NCBI GenBank assembly: GCA_021372535.1
Contig: JAJFUH010000059.1
Coordinates: 13,127-77,126 of the forward strand
From: a bacterium
GTDB taxonomy: Bacteria; Latescibacterota; Latescibacteria; Latescibacterales; Latescibacteraceae
Length of the DNA: 64,000 nt
Direction: 5' to 3'
A program made the position numbers and the translations under genes. Position 1 is the stretch's first letter. Every line of letters starts with the position of its first letter. The notes under the pieces are model-generated. The model did not search any database. It saw nothing but the letters and a program-made list of their open reading frames with translations, and had not been told where the DNA came from. Of the stretch, positions 56,301 through 64,000 are shown in pieces.

Positions 56301-56775
56301 GGACACCGAGATCACCCTCAGCCGCTCCCTCTGGAACCGCATCATGGAACAGACATCGGGCGGAAACTTCAGAGTGCGGTCGCTGTCGGGCGACACCGGC
56401 GTTTCGTATTATCCGCAGCGCGCAACCACGGTCGGCGTTACCGTCATGGCAGGCTACGACCGTGAGGACATAACCGGCGTTACTGCAAGGTTCTATTCAC
56501 TCAAGCCCGTGTTCACCTACCGTTTTTCGGGCCGGGGGAAAGTCGAGACATCGTACATGCTCACTTCGGTCACTCTCGGCAATACCGTGCCCGGTTTCCG
56601 CATCCCTTACACCATGGCGCGGGGGCGCAAGGAAGGAGACAACCACGATGTTTCGGTGATGTACGATTACCGTGTGTCGAACCGAATCAACATTGTCGCG
56701 ACCTACACGGGCCGTAAATTCGCGGGGAGTTCTTTCGAGAACTTCGCACAGGTGCAGATGCGAACGCTGTTTTGA
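53377..56775 (+). CDS. Very large predicted outer-membrane beta-strand protein
   Basis: A 1132-residue protein of unknown family. The first 30 residues look like an export signal (MYIAKIICTAFFLLDVC). Residues 30-110 are a small beta-domain, 130-200 include FGGSKTFEVSTGSDRAVALNQSLRLNISGNITDDITLNAAISDQ, and from about 350 the chain is a long run of amphipathic strands with alternating polar and Gly/Ser residues ending in Phe (FENFAQVQMRTLF). This fits a large barrel of perhaps 20-30 strands. A glycine-, aspartate-rich loop (DDNGDGVRDPEEFIPDEHG near 825) looks like a calcium-binding (dockerin-like) turn. No strong ribosome-binding site. Upstream of the BamA-type gene. Confidence 0.65.
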   Translation: MYIAKIICTAFFLLDVCVVETPCDETHAENPLPFGHDRAVVQGSGSPGPYSLGARFVGGTVTVERTSAPDSLQIASWDTAAGTITFNAILAAGDSAVVLYAVPPTWLRQTYTRESTMTIPRSPENQSSSSAYTKPTPKAFPGLNFGGSKTFEVSTGSDRAVALNQSLRLNISGNITDDITLNAAISDQNMPITPEGDTRELNELDRVLIELKGRHFRADMGDTDLQRNAGRWQSYTRRLSGAYLNVHNGGVSAFGSGAVSEGRYMSTAISPVEGNQGPYRLIGGDGNSHIAIIPGTERVWINGEQLTRGYNYDYTIDYSTGEITFSERRIIGSDMRIVCDYEYTSETYRRTFFSGGADSELMKGRLKIAVTAAREADDSGRPVYGDLDDASKKILAAAGDSLAAVPGIRHADGDSTGTYDSVEGHLVFNPLGKGAYNATFSWVGENSGSYRYRGGGIYEFVPPEERGPGSGASYEPITVISGPAEHSLAGVTVSFDPVSAVHFETELAGSSLDNNTLSSIDDSDNNGGAYRLSAKLSPEIRARLPLRLDIAGTTRSQERTFTPLDRDRTAEENRRWGMPLITGAAKETVTEFSGGMSVSKGKLSGTGILLSGGKADFGDSTASSRFGGESSVAIEGRGKARLAADHIVREHFTGLPDETIDRYYGETDAAVSGFSPSAQYEGERTEGRGDYSHGTAYDDIRLKLGNPVLYGVRSTAEWLYRTERTRHTSWSDSSTVRGGSFEISAGNEVSSSLRARYARRERTDSAQRSASDQALLEGYLRPTGGKTFFEYSYRAGRSREASRRKNFIYTGGGRGSYRWEDDNGDGVRDPEEFIPDEHGSYYLYEETLDDYKPVNSVQLFGRLGADLPTGRLIKIGGAGLTVRSETSFEVKEKSTASAGDVFLLRLDRFREKGRTTSGESRVQEDLTVPLYDGGGSLRLRVFRLDSYNAEFVSGAERKMNEEQSIRLRMPLSGQTDTEITLSRSLWNRIMEQTSGGNFRVRSLSGDTGVSYYPQRATTVGVTVMAGYDREDITGVTARFYSLKPVFTYRFSGRGKVETSYMLTSVTLGNTVPGFRIPYTMARGRKEGDNHDVSVMYDYRVSNRINIVATYTGRKFAGSSFENFAQVQMRTLF

Positions 56776-56910
56776 GAAAGAATGGAGCAGATAGAACACG
56801 GATTGGCGCGGATTAGGATTTTTCGCAATTTTAACCACGAAGTCACAAAGGAAAAACATATAACCTTGTTATTCTATTATTTATTATCACTCATGTATTG
56901 TATGAGTATC

Positions 56911-57003
56911 GTCATTCCCAAGAACGAAGTGAATTGGGAATCCAGTATTAATATCGCTCTGTCATGAGCATTATATGTGGATTCCCGTTTTCACGGGAAT
57001 GAC
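56911..57003. repeat. GTCATTCCC...GGGAATGAC element, copy 2 (inverted)
   Basis: A 93-base element, the reverse complement of 12908-13001 with few changes (GTCATTCCCAAGAACGAAG ... CACGGGAATGAC). A shorter relative, GTCATTCCCGCAAAAGCGGG plus AATCC, is at 57140-57164 and another at 59623-59651. It lies in the 530-base gap 56776-57305, which holds no gene. Confidence 0.75.
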
Positions 57004-57305
57004 ACATAAACACTTAAAAACAAGTCATTTATAAGGTTATACATTAATTATTGCACCGGCGATTAAACAGTGAAATATATTTCGGAAATTGAGCCCTATA
57101 AAGGTGATTCGATACAATCTGTGTAACTGCGCACCAAGCCGTCATTCCCGCAAAAGCGGGAATCCATGTTTTTTTACTTCCGGTATCATTCTTTATTCGC
57201 CGGAGCAATAAATAGCAGGAAAATATACAAAAAAACTTTTTGTCTTTATGTCTTCGTGGTAAATATTTTCATATCCATCAGGATTTAAACGGTGTTCAGA
57301 CCATT

Positions 57306-59084
57306 ATGACTCGAAAAAGATACAGCCTGTTTTTCGTTGTGCTCACCTTGCTGGCTGCTGCTTCAACTGAATCACCGGCGCAGAAACCGGAAACTGCCCC
57401 CGGCACGGTGTTTCCGTTTACCGCCCGGACAGCGGGTGCGCCGCTCGATTCGGTTGCGGTGACTGGCGTGGATTCGCTGGCGACGTCCATACAGGCAGGG
57501 CTTGCCGGTGAAATCCTTTCCAGGGCGGGGGAGCCTCCCAACGAAGGACTTATCGACCACGATACGAAGGCTGCCGAAACTTTTCTCCGCGAACGGGGAT
57601 GGTGGAACGCGCAGGTCACGGCTTTCGTGGATTCCGCAGCGGGAAAACCGTGTATTCTGACGTTTTCAATCGAGCCGGGGAAACTGGTGAAATTCGGCCT
57701 TATTTCCGCCGAACCGAAAGAAAACGATATTGGTGTCGCAGATATTCCGATTCCGGAAATACCCGGTCAGTCCTTCACAAAAGACATGCTTGAATCGGTC
57801 ATAAACGACATTATGTCGCGTTTTGCGGAAAACGGCTATCCCGGTGCGGAAGTGACACCCGTTCTGTCCGCTCATGGCGACACTGTCGATATTACCCTGA
57901 AGTATAAGCCGGGCGGCCGCGCACACATAGATTCGGTTGCGGTCAGGGGTCTTTCACGGACTAAAGACTTTGTTGTGCTCCGTGAATTGAGCTCCATTCG
58001 CGGTATGCCGGCGGGGAAAGATGCGGTGAACGAAGCCCGCGCGATTGTAAGACAGCTCGATTTTCTCGGCCTATCTCAGGAACCGTACCTCGATTACGCC
58101 CCGGACGGCACCTGTATGCTTGTGCTCGACCTCGAGGAAAAGGGGCTCGGCTCTTTCGATGGCGTCATCGGATACCAGCCCTCGGACAGCGGCGAATCGG
58201 GGGAGCTGATCGGCACGGTCGATATCGATATCGTAAACATGTTCGGCACAGGGCGCTCGTCACGGATACGGTGGGAAAAACTCGGCAAACAGACCGAGGA
58301 CCTCGAACTCGTCTACCGTGAACCGCGTATCATTTCGCTGCCGTTCGGAGTCTCGGGGCATTTTCTCCAGGAAGAGCGGGGGCGCATCGGCTACACCCTC
58401 ACACGGTTCGATGCGAAGATCAACCGCCGGTACCGTCGCCTTACGGTCGAAACCGGCTACCGGTACGAAAAGGCGAGCGCCGATTCGCTCACGAGCTCTC
58501 ATGCGAACGGCATCGAGGCGGGCATCACATGGACGGAAATCGACGACAGCGACAATCCGCGGTCAGGGATACGGTACGGGGGAACATGGTCGGCGCTTTC
58601 AAAGGCATACCGTTTTGGCTCGAAAGACCGGGCGCGTATCGATCATACGGCTGTCGATCTCGACCACTATATTCCGACATTACAGCGTCAGACTGTCGCT
58701 CTGCTCATACGGTACCGGAGGGTTCAGGGCGACAAGGAAAATCTCGATCCGGCCGACCGCTACTGGCTCGGCGGTGCATCGACGATACGGGGTTACCGCG
58801 AGCGCCTGTTTCCGGCGGTGGAAGCGCTGTGGGGCTCGGCCGAATACCGTTTCCTCACCGGCGGAACATCAAGGTTTTTCCTGTTTGTCGATTCCGGCTA
58901 TCTCATCGATTATGTGCGGACGGCTGACCGGTCGTTCCGTAAAAAGACGCTGACACGCACCGGCTACGGGTTCGGTCTCAGGCTCAGTACACGGGCGGGA
59001 ACGCTCGGCTTCGATTACGGCCTCGGGCAGGGTGACAGCCCCGGACAGGGGAAACTGCATGTAAGGCTGAGCGCGGAGTTCTGA
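57306..59084 (+). CDS. BamA/TamA-type Omp85 protein
   Basis: About 592 residues from the ATG at 57306 (signal peptide MTRKRYSLFFVVLTLLAAAST). Residues 40-300 have about two to three POTRA-like modules (IDSVAVRGLSRTKDFVVLRELSSIRGMPAGKDAVNEARAIVRQLDFLG); residues 300-592 form a 16-strand Omp85 barrel with the conserved loop-6 signature ADRYWLGGASTIRGYRE and a terminal strand ending in Phe (KLHVRLSAEF). BamA inserts outer-membrane proteins; short-POTRA relatives act as TamA- or FhaC-like transporters. The partner could be the large protein encoded upstream, which is inference. It is a paralogue rather than the main BamA, since no skp/lpx genes follow. Confidence 0.88.
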   Translation: MTRKRYSLFFVVLTLLAAASTESPAQKPETAPGTVFPFTARTAGAPLDSVAVTGVDSLATSIQAGLAGEILSRAGEPPNEGLIDHDTKAAETFLRERGWWNAQVTAFVDSAAGKPCILTFSIEPGKLVKFGLISAEPKENDIGVADIPIPEIPGQSFTKDMLESVINDIMSRFAENGYPGAEVTPVLSAHGDTVDITLKYKPGGRAHIDSVAVRGLSRTKDFVVLRELSSIRGMPAGKDAVNEARAIVRQLDFLGLSQEPYLDYAPDGTCMLVLDLEEKGLGSFDGVIGYQPSDSGESGELIGTVDIDIVNMFGTGRSSRIRWEKLGKQTEDLELVYREPRIISLPFGVSGHFLQEERGRIGYTLTRFDAKINRRYRRLTVETGYRYEKASADSLTSSHANGIEAGITWTEIDDSDNPRSGIRYGGTWSALSKAYRFGSKDRARIDHTAVDLDHYIPTLQRQTVALLIRYRRVQGDKENLDPADRYWLGGASTIRGYRERLFPAVEALWGSAEYRFLTGGTSRFFLFVDSGYLIDYVRTADRSFRKKTLTRTGYGFGLRLSTRAGTLGFDYGLGQGDSPGQGKLHVRLSAEF

Positions 59085-59093
59085 TTTAATAAT

Positions 59094-59147
59094 AGTTTTT
59101 GGTTCGTAGTTTTTGGTCTATGGTTTTTGGTCTATGGTTTTTGGTAC
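59094..59147. repeat. Tandem 14-base repeat
   Basis: Nearly four copies of a 14-base unit, AGTTTTTGGTTCGT, AGTTTTTGGTCTAT, GGTTTTTGGTCTAT and GGTTTTTGGTAC, directly after the stop of the BamA-type gene. Copy number may vary between strains. The mirrored CCACAAACC-rich run near 59792-59816 has a similar composition. Confidence 0.75.
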
Positions 59148-59203
59148 GATTCGAATAAAGAGTGACTCTGAAATTATATATATATGCGTTGAAGTAATCG
59201 TTT

Positions 59204-59491
59204 TCATTCCACTTTTCTCATTTCCCAGACCGTCCCTTTCTTCGAGGGGCAGTGAATCCTGAAAACGCTCCTGTCATCGGCCTCCCATGACGGGAAACCG
59301 AGCACAACCCGCCATGTGTAGAGATCGAGGACATGGAGGAGTGCGGTGCAGACCCCCTGCGGTCTTTCATACGGCGTGTTGTAGAAGTATGTCTCCCCTA
59401 GTTCATGGCGGCATTTCCCGATTTTTTCCACCATCTTTATCTCGATCTTTCCGAGGTTGTTCCATCGTTCCCTGTATTCTTCGTCGTTCAT
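59204..59491 (-). CDS. TIGR04076-like small conserved protein
   Basis: About 95 residues from the ATG at 59491 (GGAA eight bases upstream); longer frames starting at 59527 and 59590 are possible. The body MVEKIGKCRHELGETYFYNTPYERPQGVCTALLHVLDLYTW ... FRIHCPSKKGTVWEMRKVE has the paired GxC / CP pattern and length of TIGR04076-type proteins, which have no known function. The three cysteines at the family positions are present. Alone between the BamA-type gene and the DUF4838 gene, all spacers around it being repeat-like. Confidence 0.5.
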   Translation of the reverse strand: MNDEEYRERWNNLGKIEIKMVEKIGKCRHELGETYFYNTPYERPQGVCTALLHVLDLYTWRVVLGFPSWEADDRSVFRIHCPSKKGTVWEMRKVE

Positions 59492-59622
59492 ATATTCTTT
59501 TCCGGTAAATAATATGTTGTTTTCCATGCCTTCGGAACGTTTTAAAGAAATAATTATGTACGAATAACCTCCATGACTATAGATAGTCACAACGAAGGAT
59601 GAAAAATGTATTCAGTTGATAT

Positions 59623-59651
59623 GGATTCCCGATAAAAGATTCGGGAATGAC
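59623..59651. repeat. Short GGATTCCC...GGGAATGAC relative of the R2 element
   Basis: GGATTCCCGATAAAAGATTCGGG plus AATGAC, a hairpin with the same ends as the 93-base elements at 12908 and 56911. It is the only notable item in the 59592-59827 spacer besides low-complexity runs. Confidence 0.55.
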
Positions 59652-59827
59652 GTCGTTACAGCGACTCCCGAAACCAGGCCGAGGCTTTAGTACCGGGAAC
59701 TGCAGATGCATTTTCAGATAAACCCGAAATAACATGTCAAACCATAAACCGGAAAGACGGGCATAAGGCACAAGGCATAAGGGAAAAAGACCACAAACCA
59801 CAAACTATAAACCAGTTACCAGTTACC

Positions 59828-62800
59828 TTATTTTTCCATCATCACCACGGTCTGGTTCATCGCCGGGGCTGTTGCCGGGAAATACAATTCTTTGCCGTCC
59901 TCCGCGGTTACCTTCACATAGTATTCGATATCGGCCGCTTTCGATCCCGAAGGCGGGAACTGCGCAGTATAGACCCCGCGGGCAGTATGGCTGAGCTTTT
60001 CCGGGGCAAAAACTCCCGTTCCCATCTCGCGCCAGTACAGCCCGGCATCACGGGGCTGTTTTTTATCGAGCACGATCACCGTAAGGCTCATCGTTTCACC
60101 GGCTGTGTACACAGTCCGCACGGTCGGCACGATAAGACGGGGCTCACCGGCATAGTCGCCCGATGGCAGCGCATAATCCGGAATGGGAGAACCGAGAATC
60201 GCCTCGAGGTCCTCACGGGTTTTCTGGAGCAGACCGGGGGAAATGTGCTGCTCTATATTCATCACCGTTCCCATTTCGCCGCGAGTGCTCACTGTCGACA
60301 GGAGATAGCCATAGGTTTCGCCGAACAGCTTGCCGAGTTCGATGTAGAGCGGGATGCCGTTCTCACGGGCTAACAGGACACGGGTATCCTTGTTGCGCTC
60401 GGCTTTGATCGTTTCGAGCTCCCTGTTGAATTCCGCCCATGAACAGCAGAGATGTGCGGACGACCGCATATACCTGAACGTGTTGAGCCAGTAGAGGAAC
60501 CTCTCGCGGTTTCCGGCTCCCCTGATTTTGCTTTCGAGCTTTTCGAGCTCCTCCACGAATACATAGTCACGGGCACGCTGTTCCCAGAAGATCGTATCAG
60601 GCTTCCACCCGCCGGGACCGTTTATCCAGTCGGATGACCGTGGCAGAGCGCCATCCATCCGTGTAAAAATCGCCGCAATCTCCCCGGATGCCTCCGGGCC
60701 GAACTGGTATAACGCCCAGTCCTCGTAAAAATCGAGCGCGGGCAGGTGACGGGCAGGCGCATATTCCCACTGGGACGTATCGCGCAGGTAGTCCCTGTTT
60801 ATACGGGCGCTGCCGGTGACAGCGCTGTCCGCCTGAAAATCCCGATAAGCGGGGCCGCCGCAGTTCTCTTTCCAGGAGAAACCGCCGCCCTGAACTTCTA
60901 TCGCCGAAATGCAGGCCTGGCCATACACCGGAACACCGACCGGCACAATGGTTTCGAATGTAATGTCTATGAATCCGTCGCCGGACTTCACGTTCTCGAA
61001 GCTCAGATCGAGGGCACGGTATCCGCCGGCCCGCGCGAATATATCGAGCCTGTCGAGCACTTTCTCATCCTGTATGTACACATCGAAAACACGGGCGCCG
61101 CGTCTCATGAATTCCAGCTCGCAGAACCTGAGGGTTACGGTATACGTTCCCTTTGGCGCCGTTATGCGGTAATTGTACATATGGCTGCGCCCGGTCTGGT
61201 AGAGGATATCGTCCGTGGTGCCGTCGATGGGCCTGTCGGAGGGTTTCATGACATGCCCTTCGAGCGCTCCGGAAACGCGGGGCTCTTTGTTCCATGGTTC
61301 CTGGCTCCATGCAGCGCGGGCAAGTGCCGAGACATTGGGTCCGAGCACCCTCGTCCGCCAGTGAATTCCGAGAAGCCCGGTACAGCCATACCGGAGCGCT
61401 TCGGCCGCATCGCACCTCATACGGCCGACCCACAACTGCGGGGAGGTCAGGCCGGGATCGTCTTCGAGCCACGGTATCGCCCACTTGGGACGGCCGGTCA
61501 CACGGGCGAATGCACGATCGACAGCAACCGTTCCGACCCCTCGGTTGATACAGCTCATCGGCATGGTTTTGGGCAGCATGTTATCGAAAAAGGCGCGGTC
61601 GTTCCGCGGTCCGAGCACCCAGCCGCACGTGGCGAGGGTGAACGGCGAGCCGGCTTTCCCGTGGGCGGTGATCGCGGCGCCGAAATCGACCGCGGTCGCC
61701 CTCATTTCGGCATCGGTGTTCCCTCTCCATGTCCAGTCCTCCGGCGTCCAGAACCAGTAATAATCGATCGGGGCCACATCGGCAGCCCGTCGGAATAACC
61801 CTTCATACAGTTCCTCCACTACGGCAGAATCGGCGGGATTCTTCCCCATCGATTTGAGACGTTCCTGCACACGCTGGGGTATCTTGAGCGGCGTTTCAGT
61901 GCCGATGCAGGTCCTGACACCGAGCACATGGGCGAAACGGAACGCCTCGCCGAGCACCGCGCCCTCACGTCTGAACACCTCGTTGCAGTCTTCGGGTGTA
62001 TCCGAAGCCGGACACATGTCGCTCATGACATCGTTCCCGTAATCATCGCGCCCGAACAGAAGCGATCCCCCGAACGCATACTCTCCGGTCTTTTTCGGCG
62101 CATACCCCCAGTTCCCGCGGAGGGTGTTCTGGTAGCTCGAAGGATAGCTGAAGGCGACAGCGGCATTCTTTCCAATATCCCCGGGAAGTCCAATCCAGAC
62201 TGTCGGCTCGGCATTGGGAGCGCCCTCGGGATAGGTATGGAGCCCGAAGAAATTCATCCCCATTTTCGGCAGCTGCGAAAGGATTGCCTTGTAATCATCG
62301 ACATCCCACCAGTCGGGACCCTCGGGAAAATCATGGAACGGCTGAATACCCCGCGTATCGAACAGCGGCTTCCCGGTTTCCGTGACAAGCGGCAGCGCCG
62401 TACTGCTCAGGCTGTCGGGTAACACATCGCCGTGCATATAGAACCTGACTCCGAGGTGTTCGGCAAACCGGTAAGCGCCGTAGAGGGTACCGGTTTCGCT
62501 TCCGCCGATAATGTACACGATGCGCCGACGCCTGCTCTCACGGGTTTCGATGAGGTAGTGCTCGGGTCCAAGGGCGCTTATCTTTTTGCCGAACTCGGCA
62601 TCTTTCGCAAGGGATTCGACCGCGGGACGGTCTTTCCGGGCGACAACGACAAGGTCGGAGGTCAGCGATGTATTCCTGTCACCCTCCTGCAAGAGCGGAA
62701 GAACACCGGTCCGGAGATACATATACCGCCGTATTTCGCGGGCGGCAAGCTTCTCCTGAGGCGAGGCGTCGCGGGCGTATATGACGATCAGCGGCGACGG

Positions 62801-62884
62801 CGCAAGCATCCGGTAAACGATGGCAGCCAGGGCGAGCAGAATCACGATGAATATGAAAGAAACAAAGGGAGATCGCTGTCTCAT
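59828..62884 (-). CDS. DUF4838 glycosidase-like protein with malectin domain
   Basis: About 1018 residues from the ATG at 62884, which has AGGAG eight bases upstream (a longer frame has no such site). An N-terminal membrane anchor or signal (FVSFIFIVILLALAAIVY) is followed by an alpha-glucuronidase-like N-terminal domain (ARDASPQEKLAAREIRRYMYLRTG, YIIGGSETGTLYGAYRFAEHLGVRFYMHGDVLP), the DUF4838 barrel (MNFFGLHTYPEGAPN, YYWFWTPEDWTWRG, GCTGLLGIHWRT), a malectin-type carbohydrate-binding domain at about 555-685 (YNYRITAPKGTYTVTLRFCELEF), and a C-terminal beta-domain. Substrate unknown; plant or algal glycans would fit the heparinase- and GH97-type genes here. Alone on its strand. Confidence 0.82.
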   Translation of the reverse strand: MRQRSPFVSFIFIVILLALAAIVYRMLAPSPLIVIYARDASPQEKLAAREIRRYMYLRTGVLPLLQEGDRNTSLTSDLVVVARKDRPAVESLAKDAEFGKKISALGPEHYLIETRESRRRRIVYIIGGSETGTLYGAYRFAEHLGVRFYMHGDVLPDSLSSTALPLVTETGKPLFDTRGIQPFHDFPEGPDWWDVDDYKAILSQLPKMGMNFFGLHTYPEGAPNAEPTVWIGLPGDIGKNAAVAFSYPSSYQNTLRGNWGYAPKKTGEYAFGGSLLFGRDDYGNDVMSDMCPASDTPEDCNEVFRREGAVLGEAFRFAHVLGVRTCIGTETPLKIPQRVQERLKSMGKNPADSAVVEELYEGLFRRAADVAPIDYYWFWTPEDWTWRGNTDAEMRATAVDFGAAITAHGKAGSPFTLATCGWVLGPRNDRAFFDNMLPKTMPMSCINRGVGTVAVDRAFARVTGRPKWAIPWLEDDPGLTSPQLWVGRMRCDAAEALRYGCTGLLGIHWRTRVLGPNVSALARAAWSQEPWNKEPRVSGALEGHVMKPSDRPIDGTTDDILYQTGRSHMYNYRITAPKGTYTVTLRFCELEFMRRGARVFDVYIQDEKVLDRLDIFARAGGYRALDLSFENVKSGDGFIDITFETIVPVGVPVYGQACISAIEVQGGGFSWKENCGGPAYRDFQADSAVTGSARINRDYLRDTSQWEYAPARHLPALDFYEDWALYQFGPEASGEIAAIFTRMDGALPRSSDWINGPGGWKPDTIFWEQRARDYVFVEELEKLESKIRGAGNRERFLYWLNTFRYMRSSAHLCCSWAEFNRELETIKAERNKDTRVLLARENGIPLYIELGKLFGETYGYLLSTVSTRGEMGTVMNIEQHISPGLLQKTREDLEAILGSPIPDYALPSGDYAGEPRLIVPTVRTVYTAGETMSLTVIVLDKKQPRDAGLYWREMGTGVFAPEKLSHTARGVYTAQFPPSGSKAADIEYYVKVTAEDGKELYFPATAPAMNQTVVMMEK

Positions 62885-63091
62885 GATACATGCTCCTATG
62901 ATAAAAAAGTCCACTCCGCAAAGAACTAAAAAAACTGATTTAACTTGTTTTAAAAACGGAGTTCAGGATATTTATAGCTCTATCAGATTTTTTGAGTAAC
63001 AGGTAATCATAGGTGGGTAATTTTCCCTTATCTCCCTCCAGTGAGGGATGACATATCGTATCTTGTGATAAAGTCTTTAAATGTGGATAAA

Positions 63092-63164
63092 GCTGTCAAG
63101 GGTCGGCACGAAGTGTCGATCCCCGATTAATGATTCGGGGACATGTTTACATGCCCTTGACAGC
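63092..63164. repeat. CTGTCAAGGG inverted repeat, copy 2
   Basis: GCTGTCAAGGG (63092-63102) and CCCTTGACAGC (63154-63164) with two inner hairpins (CGGCACGAAGTGTCG and CCCCGA-TTAATGA-TTCGGGG). Same ends as 9805-9853. It lies in the gene-free end of the window, 62885-64000. Confidence 0.65.
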
Positions 63165-63686
63165 ACCGAAACAATACATTTCATTATCGGGCTCGTGAAA
63201 AATATTCTTTTTCACAGCCCCCTTAGATTCTCGCTCTTCCGGCGAATCGAATTAAGAACCGGTAAAGAACAGGGTTCCGGTTTTTAAACCGGCATAGTCC
63301 ATTTATTCTCGATATGTTTCAGGGCCATGTACAATAATTTAACCGCCGTCTCGTCACTTGGAAAGCAGTTTCTTTTCCCGTTACTTACCGGAGTAAGTTA
63401 TTCAATGATTCGATGGCATATGCAGCACAGATAGCTCTCCGGATTTTCCCGTGATATGAGAAAACGGATAATACGGCGCCAATTTACCCGCAAGGATATC
63501 CTTTAAAGGGAACAACGGTTGTCAAGGATTCGTTCTGATTCAACGGGCTATTCATCGGTCTGTTCGACAGTGGCTGAACGTCAGACATTTTTCAGATCGG
63601 CCGCAGTTTTCTTAAGGTCTCTACAAAAAAACGAATTACAGGAAATTCCGAATCATCATATCCATTTCGCAAAGTATGTGCTCTCT

Positions 63687-63760
63687 CATCCCCTTTTTAA
63701 AGGACTGAACGGCTTTAAGGGCACGCCCATCCCTCTTTCTTTTATAAGGAAAACCGGGGA
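63687..63760. repeat. Decayed inverted copy of the 11404-11513 repeat
   Basis: CATCCCCTTTTTAAAGG, then CGGCTTTAAGGGCA and CCCTCTTTCTTTTATAAGG follow the order of the reverse complement of 11404-11513. An 88-residue frame overlapping this run (63519-63785) is therefore best left uncalled. Confidence 0.45.
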
Positions 63761-63929
63761 GAATCAATCATGTCAGCTGATTTAACCGGATAAATGGAAA
63801 AAGTGTTCTTTAAAATGAGGGATTGCCGGAGCTCCTTTAACTTGTGACCCCAAAAATCCACGATGAATTGTATTGTAATACATTGATTATAAATAGAATA
63901 TAGACCATTAAATCCTGTGAATTTATAAA

Positions 63930-64000
63930 CCCGTTGAAAAGCCCCGCGGTCACAACCGGTTTTCGGAAAAAGAATGGGTGCTGTCCGAGCGAGCCGAAGG
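63930..64000. repeat. Structured repeat R1, copy 3 (cut by window edge)
   Basis: CCCGTTGAAAAGCC and the following 57 bases match copies 1 and 2; the upstream GATTATAAATAGAAT is at 63885-63899 and the outer match begins near 63841. The remaining half lies beyond the right edge. Confidence 0.85.

Noticed and set aside
60746-61798. A 350-codon plus-strand frame opposite the DUF4838 gene
   Set aside because: Arg/Gly/Pro-rich antisense frame with no recognised motif.
63519-63785. An 88-codon plus-strand frame near the right edge
   Set aside because: Part of it lies in a decayed copy of the 11404 repeat; no ribosome-binding site.
1-64000. CRISPR arrays, tRNA or rRNA genes, transposases and phage genes
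   Set aside because: Scanning by eye found no spaced direct repeats, no T-loop TTCRA/CCA features in gaps, and no recombinase, transposase or capsid motifs.

Overview
The window reads as a chromosomal segment of an anaerobic or microaerobic Gram-negative bacterium of the Fibrobacteres-Chlorobi-Bacteroidetes (FCB) side of the tree, probably an uncultured candidate phylum such as Latescibacterota or a relative (inference, not a search result). Clues: three secreted or surface proteins end in the NPFNPST-type FlgD-like Ig / Por-sorting domain; there is an eight-heme cytochrome c, a siroheme-dependent heme pathway, GH97 and heparinase-type carbohydrate enzymes, outer-membrane barrels and many short palindromic intergenic repeats. 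No rRNA, tRNA, CRISPR array, transposase or phage gene was seen.

Layout. 1-3 kb: two tandem Gfo/Idh/MocA-type oxidoreductases (one cut by the left edge) and a UroD/MtaA-type protein. 3-6 kb: a secreted beta-propeller protein with a mosaic base composition. 6-11 kb: three paralogous small outer-membrane proteins around a DUF2339 membrane protein and a Skp-like periplasmic protein. 11.8-18.6 kb: MarR regulator, repeat-rich gap, GH97 lipoprotein, VapBC cassette, DUF4159 protein, cold-shock protein. 18.7-25 kb: ABC-class ATPase, glutamine amidotransferase, heparinase II/III protein, AcpS.

25.1-36.1 kb is the metabolic core: met8-like, hemA, hemC, a cobA-hemD fusion, ahbC, an ahbA-ahbB fusion, hemB, ahbD and hemL. 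Together these cover glutamyl-tRNA to uroporphyrinogen III, then precorrin-2, sirohydrochlorin, siroheme, didecarboxysiroheme, Fe-coproporphyrin III and heme b. A folded repeat of about 180 bp sits in two joints of this cluster and recurs at the right edge of the window.

36-42 kb: two type IV pilin-like genes beside a PilS/PilR-type two-component pair; the first pilin has a textbook sigma-54 promoter. Then a thiamine-binding-family protein and TrmJ. 42-48 kb: a BlaI-type repressor with a tandem palindromic operator, a 1027-residue BlaR1-type protease fused to a propeller and a Por/FlgD-like C-terminal domain, and a second secreted propeller protein. 48.5-51.9 kb: a sugar-modification group (hexapeptide acyltransferase, DegT aminotransferase, GT4 glycosyltransferase) and a tiny eight-cysteine protein. 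52-59 kb: octaheme cytochrome c, a very large predicted outer-membrane protein and a BamA/TamA-type protein. 59-63 kb: a small conserved protein and a DUF4838/malectin glycosidase-like protein; the last kilobase is repeats only.

The most unusual items are the protease-propeller-sorting-domain fusion under BlaI-like control, the compact heme cluster with two fusions interrupted by a structured repeat, and the repeat families themselves. All starts were chosen by eye from ribosome-binding sites and family conventions; no database search was possible.
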